64,000 bases of DNA from Haliclona indistincta (Eukaryota; Porifera; Demospongiae; Haplosclerida; Chalinidae). The notes beneath the pieces were generated by a model. That model saw nothing but the letters and a program-made list of their open reading frames with translations, made no database searches and was not told where the DNA came from. The stretch covers positions 12,767,823-12,831,822 of the forward strand of contig OZ024789.1 in NCBI GenBank assembly GCA_964017065.1, given 5' to 3'. Shown piece by piece: positions 12,093-23,700 of the stretch. Numbering within the stretch: position 1 is the stretch's first letter; each line of letters opens with the position of its first letter. The position numbers and the translations under genes are program-made.

Positions 12093-15000
12093 TCACTGAA
12101 AATTGAACACAGCCCAAAGCAACTCGAAGTGAGCATCGAGCAGGACTGCGCGTATGGAATCCTCCATAGCAAGATTGCTACAGTTGAATTCAGGATGCTT
12201 GATCCGAATGCAAGCGATGTTTGGATGGTAATATGTGTTCGAATTACTGCTCTCTCTCTTATTACCATCTTTGTCGTAATACTCACGGGTTTCTCTGCAT
12301 TTTAGTATTAGATCCAAAGGTGGTACTGGAATACTACCATCTGCAGCTCGCACGAATTTATTCCTGCAGCCATAGCAAGTGGTTATTCTATTGTTTAACT
12401 TGCAGATCCAAAAGATAAGAGGAACAGAGGGAGGAGCAGAATATGTTGTAACAGGAGCACAACTAACTGGATACCCATATGGATACCTGCTGTAAAAGTT
12501 ATGACATGGTGGTGGTGCTACAAAGCTGCAAGATGCGTCAGAAGGAAAACCAGTCGGTGTTGACCCATTGTTCCATGGCATATTGTAAGCATATGTGGTT
12601 GGAAAATTATAACTGCTAGTGCTAGGTGCATCACTTGATGGCGAAGTGGAAGAATTGACACTGATTGTGGCAGTTGGCGATGCGAAGGAAACTCGATTTT
12701 TGATAGCAGGCATTTTTTTCCGTGTCGAGTGACGATTACTAGGTTTTTTCCCAACACTTTGCGAGACTTGCTTGGTGGTTACTTTAGTCAGATTAGTGCT
12801 TTTTGCATTTGTCGAAATCCAAGAAGCAAACTGACCATCGACACTAAAAATGTGTGCAACAGCTACGCAATGTGCACATATCTTGAGCGTACTCCACATT
12901 TGGCAGTTTCCATCACATACTACCTTTCCCTCACTTAGAACACGTACAAGGTGTGGCTGCAATGGTTGAGAATTGCTCTTTACCATTCTTGCTTTACCGT
13001 CTACTGGTGCTACAGTTATAGCACTTGAATCGCTAAGAAGACTCTCAGCTTTTGTCCACATACCTTGTAGAGAACCCTTTGGAATCGATGTTTTGCTGGT
13101 TATCTGTGTGATCAGTGACCAGTCAAGGACATTTTTGCCAGCGGACTTGTCAGATGGTGATACAGCAAATGATGCAGAGTAGCCAGAGTTGTATTCTGAG
13201 GCACTTGATGAAGCAACAGAGGTTTGAAAAGATGTATCAGTATGATCATGGGAACTTTTGCTGGAAGTTGATTGGACTAGTGACTCCTCATCGAGAAATG
13301 GCTTGATTGCATTGTCACTATTAAGCATACTAGACAATTCCTTCATGCGTTTCTTGGCAACGTCACTAAGCCGCCTGATATGTTTGTCGCGACTGCTTTC
13401 ATCCATTTCAAACCATTCCAAGGGGCTCATCTCAAACTCACGGAACGCTGAATGAAGACGGTACTCTCCACGCCGAGTAATAGCACGTATCAGTTGGTTT
13501 TGCTGGTCTTGCACAAGTGACTTCATTTTAGAACAGAACTCATCAAGGGAACTTCTTTTTTTTCTGTCGACCTTCATTTTTATGACATTGTTGATACATT
13601 CAGGGTTGTTGTTATGGTACCTCTTTGGCGGGTTGCCTAAACCAGCCTTTGTACGGACAGGTCGAATCATTGATTCTCGGAAAAGAGAGGCTTTGTGGTT
13701 ACAAAAGTACGTGAAAAACTGAGGTGGAGAGCAGAAAGGGCTTTCACGTTCATCCCATACTTTCTGAAGAGTAGAAAGTTTTTCATCAAAATCTGCTTCA
13801 GAAATAGAATCAGCTAGACCCTCAATGTAAGTTGTTCCTTGCTGCCCTCCAAAGATCTCCATAAGGTAATCTGATGCTACATTTGAAGGGATGCGTAATT
13901 CACGTAATTTTCTTTTAATGTTCTCTCTACAGTGAGTAAAGCATAGCAAATGGCTAGCAGAATTGCATTGTTGCTTAAAAGCATCGATTAGAGCAGTCTC
14001 ACCATCTGTGCCGAAAACTTTGATGTTGGCTAAGTTTTTATTTAGCCCTAGCAAGCAAGATGCAAAGGAATGGTAACACGAAAAACTTTTCCGATAGTGT
14101 AGGAAGAGAGGACCTACAAATATAGGTGGCTCGCCATTCTTGTTGATGAGCTGAAGCTGCTTGTACGTTGTAACTGTAACATTAAAGTTACCAAGGTCAA
14201 ATGTTGGATCAATTCCCAGAATGCAGTGGTGGTCAGGACAGGTACAGAAGGCGTCTACATCAGCAAGTTGATAGTCCATGGCCATAACAACACAAGGTTC
14301 GGGTGCTAGTCTCACTTCACGAATGAAGTGATAGCGATCATGGTCCAAATTCTGACTTTCTAAAATCAAACCATATAAAGGATCTTCCGTTTTTTGACCC
14401 CTCTTTGCATTGTATGCTTGTTGTCTGTTACGTGGCAACGACCCTGCACTCTCTGAAGACATTTCACCTCCTCTCTCATTGGAGAGTTTCTCTACAGCTT
14501 CCTTGGGTGGTTCATTCTTTAATATCTTTTTCAAGGAGCACAAGGTACTTTGACTGGAACGAAGGTACGGTTCTGATGAGTGAGTGGTTTGACCTCTACT
14601 TCATCTTGCGAAGAACGAATATATTGAACCAGAGTCAGTTTTTGACGCTGTCCTTTGTAATCTGTGAGAAAAAAAAACATGTCTACTATGAGTCATAATA
14701 AATTCAGTTTTATCTTATCAGTTTATCTTATCTATGCTGAGTCATTGTTATCTTGAGCTTCTATGATACTCTTATCTCTTCATGTTGATAACAAGGCTAT
14801 TTACCTAAATTTATATGTTAGTATGAACCATTTAATGTTGAGTTTGTTCTATATAAAACAGTCAGTCTAATGCAACACTCAAAAATATTCAGGGGGCATA
14901 AAGAGAGAAGAAGGCAGTACCAGCTGTGAAAATATCTAAATTTGTGGGTAGTTCATGATGAACAGGACATATCGTGATCCGATGCACTCTTGAAAGACAC

Positions 15001-16191
15001 TCTCGGAAAAATAACCACACAAGCAAATATGCCCATTGTAACTACACCTTTTAATAATGGCTTTGTTACAAATCATATTAGCATCCTTTATCAATTTTAA
15101 ATACAACATACCTGTCAGGTAAACAATCTTTCTCTTGAACGTTTGAGTAGAATGATGCACAAAGTAATGACGGTGTAGGCAGTACGCACTCGAGTCATTT
15201 TTTGGCTTTCCACTGCAAAATTCAATTCTCAAAACCACGCCTTCTTCGATTCTCACTTTGAACCACCTCGAATGTTGGCCATCATTCTTCCAGCTGCCTA
15301 GGTCATCTGCCTTCAAGTCCTCAGGGCTACTAAGTTTGTCTGTGTCAACAACAAAAGCTTTGGTTTCTCGAATACGGAGAGGCTGTTTCTCACAAACACG
15401 TCCTTCGTGACGCTTCTTCTCTAGCAATATTTTGATTAGATCCTCAGCATTTAATTTCACCACTCCGGACGAAAAGACAGGAGTAGTACTGAACTGACCA
15501 ATCCTGAAATATGAAAAAAGTTTGGTAATAGTACAACAGATTTCAAGTTTAAGCTGTTATAAGCTGTACAGTCACAGATGGCTCTCTGACCATTTAGATT
15601 TTGTTGTGTTGCTCGGGCACATTACCAACAGTACATGTAGTTTACTTTTAGGGGCATTGACGCTCAAGCACACCAAGAGAGCACACCATTTAAAGGGTTA
15701 ATTATACCTGGATATGTCCTCGGCTTGTTTGGATGAAGAACTGTCTGAGTCAAATTCACTACTGGCATCATCAATTGCAATGGCATTCACACTCTGAGAT
15801 TCAACACTAAAAAAACAAAAGCATTATTAATGGTAACTACAATGAACTAATCGAGCCAATACCTCTTCACTTCAGTGTCAAATGCAGACGAACACGAACT
15901 ATCAGAGTCAATGATAATGGTATCCTGCGACTCAATCCTAAGTGGTTATTGATACAGTTAGTACATCAACTGTGCATCTAAAGTGCCAGTACCTGGGCCT
16001 TTTTACAGTTTGGGTATCCGCAAAATCAACTGCACGTGGTTCGTCAACCCTATAAACAAAAAAGTAAATAAGCTTACTATAAGGCGTTTCAACCGTATGA
16101 TGAGTTACCTAGATCTTTTGAATGCTTCAGCCTCAACAGATGAACAACTGTCCGAGTCTATCACCAGTACACAGCTAGCGCTGGAATCCAT
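12093..16191 (-). CDS. MULE transposase, six exons, one frameshift
   Basis: Cuts and pastes the element. Exons by GT-AG signals: 16109-16191 (ATG), 15993-16049, 15863-15937, 15708-15806, 15112-15503 and 12093-14661. The large exon has the MULE DDE core (GIDPTF with the first Asp, GTDGE with the second), then a CFTHCRENIK segment, then a C-terminal SWIM-type zinc finger of the CxC-CxH kind (CDGNC ... CAHC). The N-terminal exons are Ser/Asp-rich and carry VLVIDSDS and TIIIDSDS, which look like SUMO-interacting motifs. Exon 6 opens in frame with exon 5 but meets a stop at about 14540, where the reading shifts by one base into the 800-residue transposase frame. Either this copy is dead by one indel or the base call is wrong. 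Splice sites are predictions. Confidence 0.88.
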
Positions 16192-16545
16192 CGCTCTCAC
16201 GTCTATAGTGCACGCGGTCGGGTCACGTGGTGAGCCTGAGCGAGGTCACTCACGATGGTGCTGAAAGTTACCAAACGCCGCTGTAGACAGTGACTGGCCA
16301 CTACAGAGCAGCTTAGAGTTGCAGTGAGCTTGTAGCTACTTGTACCTATACTTCGCTTAGTCAGTAGCTGTTGGAATTGTCGAGTCCGGCACAAGGCGTC
16401 TACGACTCGCGCGGCCATGTCTTTAGTTTATTGCGTGAACGTCTAACGTTGGGTACTGTGTGTGCTGCGAATCTAATTTGGCATCTCTGCCAATGCCAGT
16501 CGTTTTTACGGTGTTACACGTGCAGCTATCATCGATCGTGCGATG

Positions 16546-16659
16546 GCATACGAGCCTGAGCGAGTGTTGTTTCTCTCTAAATTTGACCCGTTTTTCATAC
16601 AAAATTTGACATCCGGAATTCCGGGCGGAATTCCGGAATTCCGGGTTTTACAGTGGGCC
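16546..16659 (-). repeat. MULE right terminal inverted repeat
   Basis: Inverted match to 11492-11596, ending in GGTTTTACAGTGGGCC directly before the 9-bp TSD at 16660-16668. Confidence 0.9.
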
Positions 16660-16668
16660 TGCATGGAC

Positions 16669-16934
16669 TGCCCTAATCTTCTCGCTTATTCTCTTGAAGT
16701 GTAACAGCACAAATATGAGGTACAATAATAACTTAGATGCAGCCGGATACGCCAATAGGAAGTATAAGTCTGATGCAGCCTCTCAAGTAGTTACCACGCG
16801 AGTACATGCCCCACATTAGTATCATGTGTTGTCTATAGAATCGAGGCTAGTGTGGTAGCATACTTAGATTTACATCATGGCCTGTTAATTATTATCAAAA
16901 CGTACTGAGTTTTAGACACTGTATATAAACATTC
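16669..16934. other. Unique spacer between MULE and minisatellite
   Basis: About 265 bp without a recognisable gene. It does not match the ANKLE2 3' exons, so the truncation of ANKLE2 copy 1 is not simply caused by the MULE sitting in an intron. Confidence 0.5.
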
Positions 16935-18421
16935 AGGCAACTAGTCAGTGTGTTATTAGCTAGCTTATACTTACTAGTCAGTGTATTATTAGTTAGCTTA
17001 TACTTACTAGTCAGTGTATTATTAGTTAGCTTATACTTACTAGTCAGTGTATTATTAGCTAGCTTATACTTACTAGTCAGTGTATTATTAGTTAGCTTAT
17101 ACTTACTAGTCAGTGTATTATTAGTTAGCTTATACTTACTAGTCAGTGTATTATTAGCTAGCTTATACTTACTAGTCAGTGTATTATTAGCTAGATTATA
17201 CTTACTAGTCAGTGTATTATTAGCTAGCTTATACTTACTAGTCAGTGTATTATTAGCTAGCTTATACTTACTAGTCAGTGTATTATTAGCTAGCTTATAC
17301 TTACTAGTCAGTGTATTATTAGTTAGCTTATACTTACTAGTCAGTGTATTATTAGTTAGCTTATACTTACTAGTCAGTGTATTATTAGCTAGCTTATACT
17401 TACTAGTCAGTGTATTATTAGCTAGCTTATACTTACTAGTCAGTGTATTATTAGTTAGCTTATACGCACTAGTCAGTGTATTATTAGCTAGCTTATACTT
17501 ACTAGTCAGTGTATTATTAGCTAGCTTATACTTACTATTCAGTGTATTATTAGTTAGCTTATACTTACTATTCAGTGTATTATTAGTTAGCTTATACTTA
17601 CTATTCAGTGTATTATTAGCTAGCTTATACTTACTAGTCAGTGTATTATTAGCTAGCTTATACTTACTAGTCAGTGTATTATTAGCTAGCTTATACTTAC
17701 TAGTCAGTGTATTATTAGCTAGCTTATACTTACTAGTCAGTGTATTATTAGCTAGCTTATACTTACTAGTCAGTGTATTATTAGCTAGCTTATACTTACT
17801 AGTCAGTGTATTATTAGTTAGCTTATACTTACTAGTCAGTGTATTATTAGCTAGCTTATACTTACTAGTCAGTGTATTATTAGTTAGCTTATACTTACTA
17901 GTCAGTGTATTATTAGCTAGCTTATACTTACTAGTCAGTGTATTATTGGTTAGCTTATACTTACTAGTCAGTGTATTATTAGCTAGATTATACTTACTAG
18001 TCAGTGTATTATTAGCTAGCTTATACTTACTAGTCAGTGTATTATTAGCTAGCTTATACTTACTAGTCAGTGTATTATTAGTTAGCTTATACTTACTAGT
18101 CAGTGTATTATTAGCTAGCTTATACTTACTAGTCAGTGTATTATTAGCTAGCTTATACTTACTAGTCAGTGTATTATTAGCTAGCTTATACTTACTAGTC
18201 AGTGTATTATTGGCTAGCTTATACTTACTAGTCAGTGTATTATTAGCTAGCTTATACTTACTAGTCAGTGTATTATTAGCTAGCTTATACTTACTAGTCA
18301 GTGTATTATTAGTTAGCTTATACTTACTAGTCAGTGTATTATTAGTTAGCTTATACTTACTAGTCAGTGTATTATTAGTTAGCTTATACTTACTAGTCAG
18401 TGTATTATTAGCTAGCTTATA
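16935..18421. repeat. 33-bp minisatellite, main block
   Basis: About 45 tandem copies of a 33-bp unit containing TTACTAGTCAGTGTATTATT and ending TAGYTAGCTTA. Variants (GCTAGC/GTTAGC, an ATTAG/ATTGG change) are scattered. The unit is a multiple of three without stops, giving a false Leu/Val/Ser reading frame of nearly 500 codons. The array resumes at 20229 beyond the Crypton insertion. Confidence 0.97.
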
Positions 18422-18625
18422 CTACAGTTCAATGTAATTCTAGAATCTGATTGGTCAGTCGGAGGAAAATAAATCTCGTATTATCCGCGGGAACTCGTAT
18501 TAATCCGCGGGAACTCATATTAATCCGCGGGAATAAAGAATACAATAGAAGGCGTGCACGGGCATGCATGATTTGCTATTAGCTAGCTATACATGTAGCT
18601 GTCTCCTGTACTATGCATATGGCGT

Positions 18626-20014
18626 TCAGAGTTTACAGTTGAAGTTGATAGTGATGTTCGAACAGTTTTGGATGGTTACACCGGGAGCCTCGCCGATCAT
18701 CTGGCTACTATAGCCCACCGATTGAGATGTGACTGCTGGTACTGGCGTTGGCTGCGTTGCTGTCTGTGCAGTGGGTCTCTTAGCAGCAGGCACCATTGCC
18801 AAGATGTCAGACAGGGCCTCCTGCTGATCGGCGCTGGTTCTTTTGTAGCTGCGCACCCCATCCAGACTCCTGTGTCCTGTCCGCTCCATTATGAGCTGCT
18901 CGTCGACTCCATGGCGATAGAGACGCGTGGCTGCAGTGACGCGCAGGGAGTGATTTGTTTTGTACCCAGGAATGCCTGCTTGGCGACACATATCTCTAAC
19001 CATGTTGACCAGAGTGTGGTAGCCTAGTGGCTTGATAGAGAACCAGCAGTTTGGCTTGGGCTTCTGCAATGGCTGTAAGTAGAACGTTCCTTTTGGGCAG
19101 TTTTCGGGGCAAAGCTGTTGATATTTCCTGAAAACGCTAACTGCACATCTCGCAGGATTCCCTGGGTTGTCGTGCTGAATGACTGTTTTAGGGTTGATCT
19201 TCCTTCCCTTTAAACCTCCTGGGTTATTCTTGGAAATATCTTCCACGTATTGAAGAAAAGGTCGTTGGCCAGGTCTTTCGACGATAGTGATTTGGCATTT
19301 ACTGGCACGGTGGCGAAGCTGCCTGTGTTCATTACCACTTCGCAAAGCGAAATAGATTCCATTGTGGAAAAACACGGTATTTAGCAGTGCCTGGGGAGTG
19401 TGGTCTCCAAGAATGCCTTTCTCCCACAGCAACTCTTCCTCTTCTTCGGTTAATGGCTCTGCCTTTCGAGTCTTAGAGCCCAAGCCAGCAGCTTTTAGGT
19501 GTTTCATTTCCGAGTCCAACACGGTCCTGAACTCCTGAAAAGCAGGATCTTGGAAGAGGTCTAATTGTCGGCCGCTCTGTCTTAGGAAGCGCATTATTCC
19601 GCTAACTATGTGGTGTAAGGTAGCGGGAGGGTAGTGCTGTCCGTTCTCTTTGCGCACCTCCAGTATGAAACGGCAAAGCCAATGCTGCAGTTGGTCATTG
19701 TTGAGCGCCGTGATAGTTGGTATAGCAGCTTCAGTGGAACAGGAAGGTCGTTGGCTGCTCCACAAATCCCACAGCTTCATGCACCACTTTGTATCATTCC
19801 TGGTACTTTTTGGAACTGCTGCCTCTTTAGCTTGTTGCACGTCATTGCTCGTTACAGGAGCTGCAAAACGTCGCTTGTTAGTAGGCGGAGCTGTTGTGGG
19901 CGGAGGAGAATCTTGAAAAAAAGCAGCAATGACGTCCTCAGGAAAGTCGCTTTCATCAGTAGGCCAGTCGCTTTCAGCCCAACCTGGAGGAGCTAGCCTA
20001 AAGTTGTGAGCCAT
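18626..20014 (-). CDS. Crypton-type tyrosine recombinase (DUF3504/KIAA1958-like), 462 aa
   Basis: An integrase-like enzyme that cuts DNA through a tyrosine. An Asn/Pro-rich N-terminus is followed by a SAM-like helical domain (about 95-165) and a catalytic domain. Catalytic residues visible in order are R in LRSGNEH, H-x-x-R in NHSLRVTAAT, H in TGHRSLDGV and Y in RSYKR. This is the Crypton-derived DUF3504 pattern also seen in domesticated KIAA1958 and ZMYM proteins. The C-terminus has a polar tail with VTIQNCSNITINFN, reminiscent of tails in related elements. The ATG at 20014 is chosen over an upstream TTG. The single exon is open from end to end, so the element may be active. Confidence 0.9.
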   Translation of the reverse strand: MAHNFRLAPPGWAESDWPTDESDFPEDVIAAFFQDSPPPTTAPPTNKRRFAAPVTSNDVQQAKEAAVPKSTRNDTKWCMKLWDLWSSQRPSCSTEAAIPTITALNNDQLQHWLCRFILEVRKENGQHYPPATLHHIVSGIMRFLRQSGRQLDLFQDPAFQEFRTVLDSEMKHLKAAGLGSKTRKAEPLTEEEEELLWEKGILGDHTPQALLNTVFFHNGIYFALRSGNEHRQLRHRASKCQITIVERPGQRPFLQYVEDISKNNPGGLKGRKINPKTVIQHDNPGNPARCAVSVFRKYQQLCPENCPKGTFYLQPLQKPKPNCWFSIKPLGYHTLVNMVRDMCRQAGIPGYKTNHSLRVTAATRLYRHGVDEQLIMERTGHRSLDGVRSYKRTSADQQEALSDILAMVPAAKRPTAQTATQPTPVPAVTSQSVGYSSQMIGEAPGVTIQNCSNITINFNCKL

Positions 20015-20083
20015 TTCTTGCAACTGTGCGTCGTATGTAATGCGTCTTTTTGTTGTTGCTGTAGTATGTAGTATAAATACCTT

Positions 20084-20220
20084 AGACGACGAATCATCGT
20101 CAACTACGGAATTTAGAGCGCCTTGGCAACCTAAATAGACGCACTCGCGCTTCGCGCTCGGCGTCTATACATAGGTTCCCGCGGCACTCTAAATCCCGTA
20201 GTTGCCTCGATCCGTCGTCT
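20084..20220. repeat. Palindromic foldback next to the Crypton
   Basis: Two arms of about 60 bp beginning AGACGACG and ending CGTCGTCT fold on a GC-rich turn (CTCGCGCTTCGCGCTCG). It lies just upstream of the recombinase ATG and inside the insertion. It could be a regulatory hairpin of the element or a small foldback MITE. The form resembles the palindromes at 27588 and 43500. Confidence 0.75.
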
Positions 20221-20228
20221 AACCTATA

Positions 20229-20372
20229 TTTATACTTACTAGTCAGTGTATTATTAGCTAGCTTATACTTACTAGTCAGTGTATTATTAGTTAGCTTATA
20301 CTTACTAGTCAGTGTATTATTAGCTAGCTTATACTTACTAGTCAGTGTATTATTAGTTAGCTTATACTTACA
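20229..20372. repeat. 33-bp minisatellite, second block
   Basis: Four to five more copies of the unit seen at 16935-18421, resuming exactly after the Crypton-like insertion. Confidence 0.95.
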
Positions 20373-20781
20373 AGATACACATGCACACACTATATCGTCA
20401 CACAGCATGTAAGCACACTATATTGGTTGCTTGACTTACAACGATGACAAGAATAATTATGAATTATGTACTATACCCACTCGACTGGATTTACTATAGT
20501 TCTACATAATATTGCTTATTTGTGTGCCATAACCTTGTGTTTATGCAAGCTATGCTGTGCTGAAGAGGTCAGAATGAGTCCGAAACAGATGTACAATGTA
20601 TGTCTGTCCACAGCTGCTTTAACTTTATTTTCAATATTACTTTGGGCATGTGGTAACTAAGGGTTAAGCGTTTGGTGGGTTGGTAAAAGATTATTATTGT
20701 AGAATGTCATGTCAAACAATGAATGTGAAATAAAATGAAAGAATCTGATAAATTCATGCCTGATGTGTATGTACTGTATGC
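20373..20781. other. Spacer between two satellite arrays
   Basis: About 400 bp. A 64-codon plus-strand frame at 20466 has hydrophobic stretches, but there is no homolog I recognise and no promoter signal, so I do not call a gene. Confidence 0.5.
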
Positions 20782-23700
20782 TTGAATAGGCTTCCTTACA
20801 ATAACAAACAGGTATGCTTGAATAAACTTCCTTACAATAACAAACAGGTATGCTTGAATAAACTTCCTTACAATAACAAACAGGTATGCTTGAATAAACT
20901 TCCTTACAATAACAAACAGGTATGCTTGAATAAACTACCTTACAATAACAAACAGGTATGCTTGAATAAACTTCCTTACAATAACAAACAGGTATGCTTG
21001 AATGAACTTCCTTACAATAACAAACAGGTATGCTTGAATAAACTACCTTACAATAACAAACAGGTATGCTTGAATAAACTTCCTTACAATAACAAACAGG
21101 TATGCTTGAATAAACTTCCTTACAATAACAAACAGGTATGCTTGAATGAACTTCCTTACAATAACAAACAGGTATGCTTGAATAAACTACCTTACAATAA
21201 CAAACAGGTATGCTTGAATAAACTTCCTTACAATAACAAACAGGTATGCTTGAATGAACTTCCTTACAATAACAAACAGGTATGCTTGAATAAACTACCT
21301 TACAATAACAAACAGGTATGCTTGAATAAACTTCCTTACAATAACAAACAGGTATGCTTGAATAAACTTCCTTACAATAACAAACAGGTATGCTTGAATA
21401 AACTTCCTTACAATAACAAACAGGTATGCTTGAATAAACTTCCTTACAATAACAAACAGGTATGCTTGAATAAACTTCCTTACAATAACAAACAGGTATG
21501 CTTGAATGAACTTCCTTACAATAACAAACAGGTATGCTTGAATAAACTTCCTTACAATAACAAACAGGTATGCTTGAATGAACTTCCTTACAATAACAAA
21601 CAGGTATGCTTGAATAAACTTCCTTACAATAACAAACAGGTATGCTTGAATAAACTTACTTACAATAACAAACAGGTATGCTTGAATAAACTTCCTTACA
21701 ATAACAAACAGGTATGCTTGAATAAACTTCCTTACAATAACAAACAGGTATGCTTGAATAAACTTACTTACAATAACAAACAGGTATGCTTGAATAAACT
21801 TCCTTACAATAACAAACAGGTATGCTTGAATAAACTTCCTTACAATAACAAACAGGTATGCTTGAATAAACATCCTTACAATAACAAACAGGTATGCTTG
21901 AATAAACTACCTTACAATAACAAACAGGAATGCTTGAATAAACTTCCTTACAATAACAAACAGGTATGCTTGAATAAACTTCCTTACAATAACAAACAGG
22001 TATGCTTGAATAAACATCCTTACAATAACAAACAGGTATGCTTGAATAAACTACCTTACAATAACAAACAGGAATGCTTGAATAAACTTCCTTACAATAA
22101 CAAACAGGTATGCTTGAATAAACTTCCTTACAATAACAAACAGGTATGCTTGAATAAACTACCTTACAATAACAAACAGGAATGCTTGAATAAACTTCCT
22201 TACAATAACAAACAGGTATGCTTGAATAAACTTCCTTACAATAACAAACAGGTATGCTTGAATAAACTACCTTACAATAACAAACAGGTATGCTTGAATA
22301 AACTTCCTTACAATAACGAACAGGTATGCTTGAATAAACTTCCTTACAATAACAAACAGGTATGCTTGAATAAACTACCTTACAATAACGAACAGGAATG
22401 CTTGAATAAACTTCCTTACAATAACAAACAGGTATGCTTGAATAAACTTCCTTACAATAACAAACAGGTATGCTTGAATAAACTTCCTTACAATAACAAA
22501 CAGGTATGCTTGAATAAACTTCCTTACAATAACAAACAGGTATGCTTGAATAAACTACCTTACAATAACAAACAGGTATGCTTGAATAAACTTCCTTACA
22601 ATAACAAACAGGTATGCTTGAATAAACTTCCTTACAATAACAAACAGGTATGCTTGAATAAACTTCCTTACAATAACAAACAGGTATGCTTGAATAAACT
22701 TCCTTACAATAACAAACAGGTATGCTTGAATGAACTTCCTTACAATAACAAACAGGTATGCTTGAATAAACTTCCTTACAATAACAAACAGGTATGCTTG
22801 AATGAACTTCCTTACAATAACAAACAGGTATGCTTGAATAAACTTCCTTACAATAACAAACAGGTATGCTTGAATAAACTTACTTACAATAACAAACAGG
22901 TATGCTTGAATAAACTTCCTTACAATAACAAACAGGTATGCTTGAATAAACTTCCTTACAATAACAAACAGGTATGCTTGAATAAACTTACTTACAATAA
23001 CAAACAGGTATGCTTGAATAAACTTCCTTACAATAACAAACAGGTATGCTTGAATAAACTTCCTTACAATAACAAACAGGTATGCTTGAATAAACATCCT
23101 TACAATAACAAACAGGTATGCTTGAATAAACTACCTTACAATAACAAACAGGAATGCTTGAATAAACTTCCTTACAATAACAAACAGGTATGCTTGAATA
23201 AACTTCCTTACAATAACAAACAGGTATGCTTGAATAAACATCCTTACAATAACAAACAGGTATGCTTGAATAAACTACCTTACAATAACAAACAGGAATG
23301 CTTGAATAAACTTCCTTACAATAACAAACAGGTATGCTTGAATAAACTTCCTTACAATAACAAACAGGTATGCTTGAATAAACTACCTTACAATAACAAA
23401 CAGGAATGCTTGAATAAACTTCCTTACAATAACAAACAGGTATGCTTGAATAAACTTCCTTACAATAACAAACAGGTATGCTTGAATAAACTACCTTACA
23501 ATAACAAACAGGTATGCTTGAATAAACTACCTTACAATAACAAACAGGTATGCTTGAATAAACTTCCTTACAATAACGAACAGGTATGCTTGAATAAACT
23601 TCCTTACAATAACAAACAGGTATGCTTGAATAAACTACCTTACAATAACGAACAGGAATGCTTGAATAAACTTCCTTACAATAACAAACAGGTATGCTTG

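Larger units (their letters stand above)
11492..16659. mobile_element. Mutator-like element (MULE), 5168 bp, complete with TIRs and TSD
   Basis: Ends are long inverted repeats of about 105-114 bp (11492-11596 and 16546-16659) starting GGCCYACTGTAAAACCCGG and differing mainly by one short indel. The 9-bp direct repeat TGCATGGAC flanks it at 11483-11491 and 16660-16668, the TSD length typical of Mutator. It carries one multi-exon transposase gene on the minus strand. The high TIR identity and exact TSD imply a recent insertion. Confidence 0.92.
18417..20234. mobile_element. Crypton-like tyrosine-recombinase DNA element
   Basis: About 1.8 kb splits a 33-bp minisatellite, which makes its borders unusually clear. 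The heptamer TTATACT stands at both junctions (18417-18423 and about 20228-20234), fitting the short direct repeats left by site-specific Crypton integration. There are no TIRs and no other gene. Near the left end are three tandem copies of a 21-22 bp unit with ATCCGCGGGAA. Confidence 0.8.

Noticed and set aside
16950..18437. 495-codon Leu/Val/Ser frame resembling a membrane protein
   Set aside because: It is a 33-bp minisatellite read in frame and is interrupted by the Crypton-like element.
20466..20660. 64-codon hydrophobic frame between satellites
   Set aside because: Single short frame with no homolog, repeat or promoter to support it.
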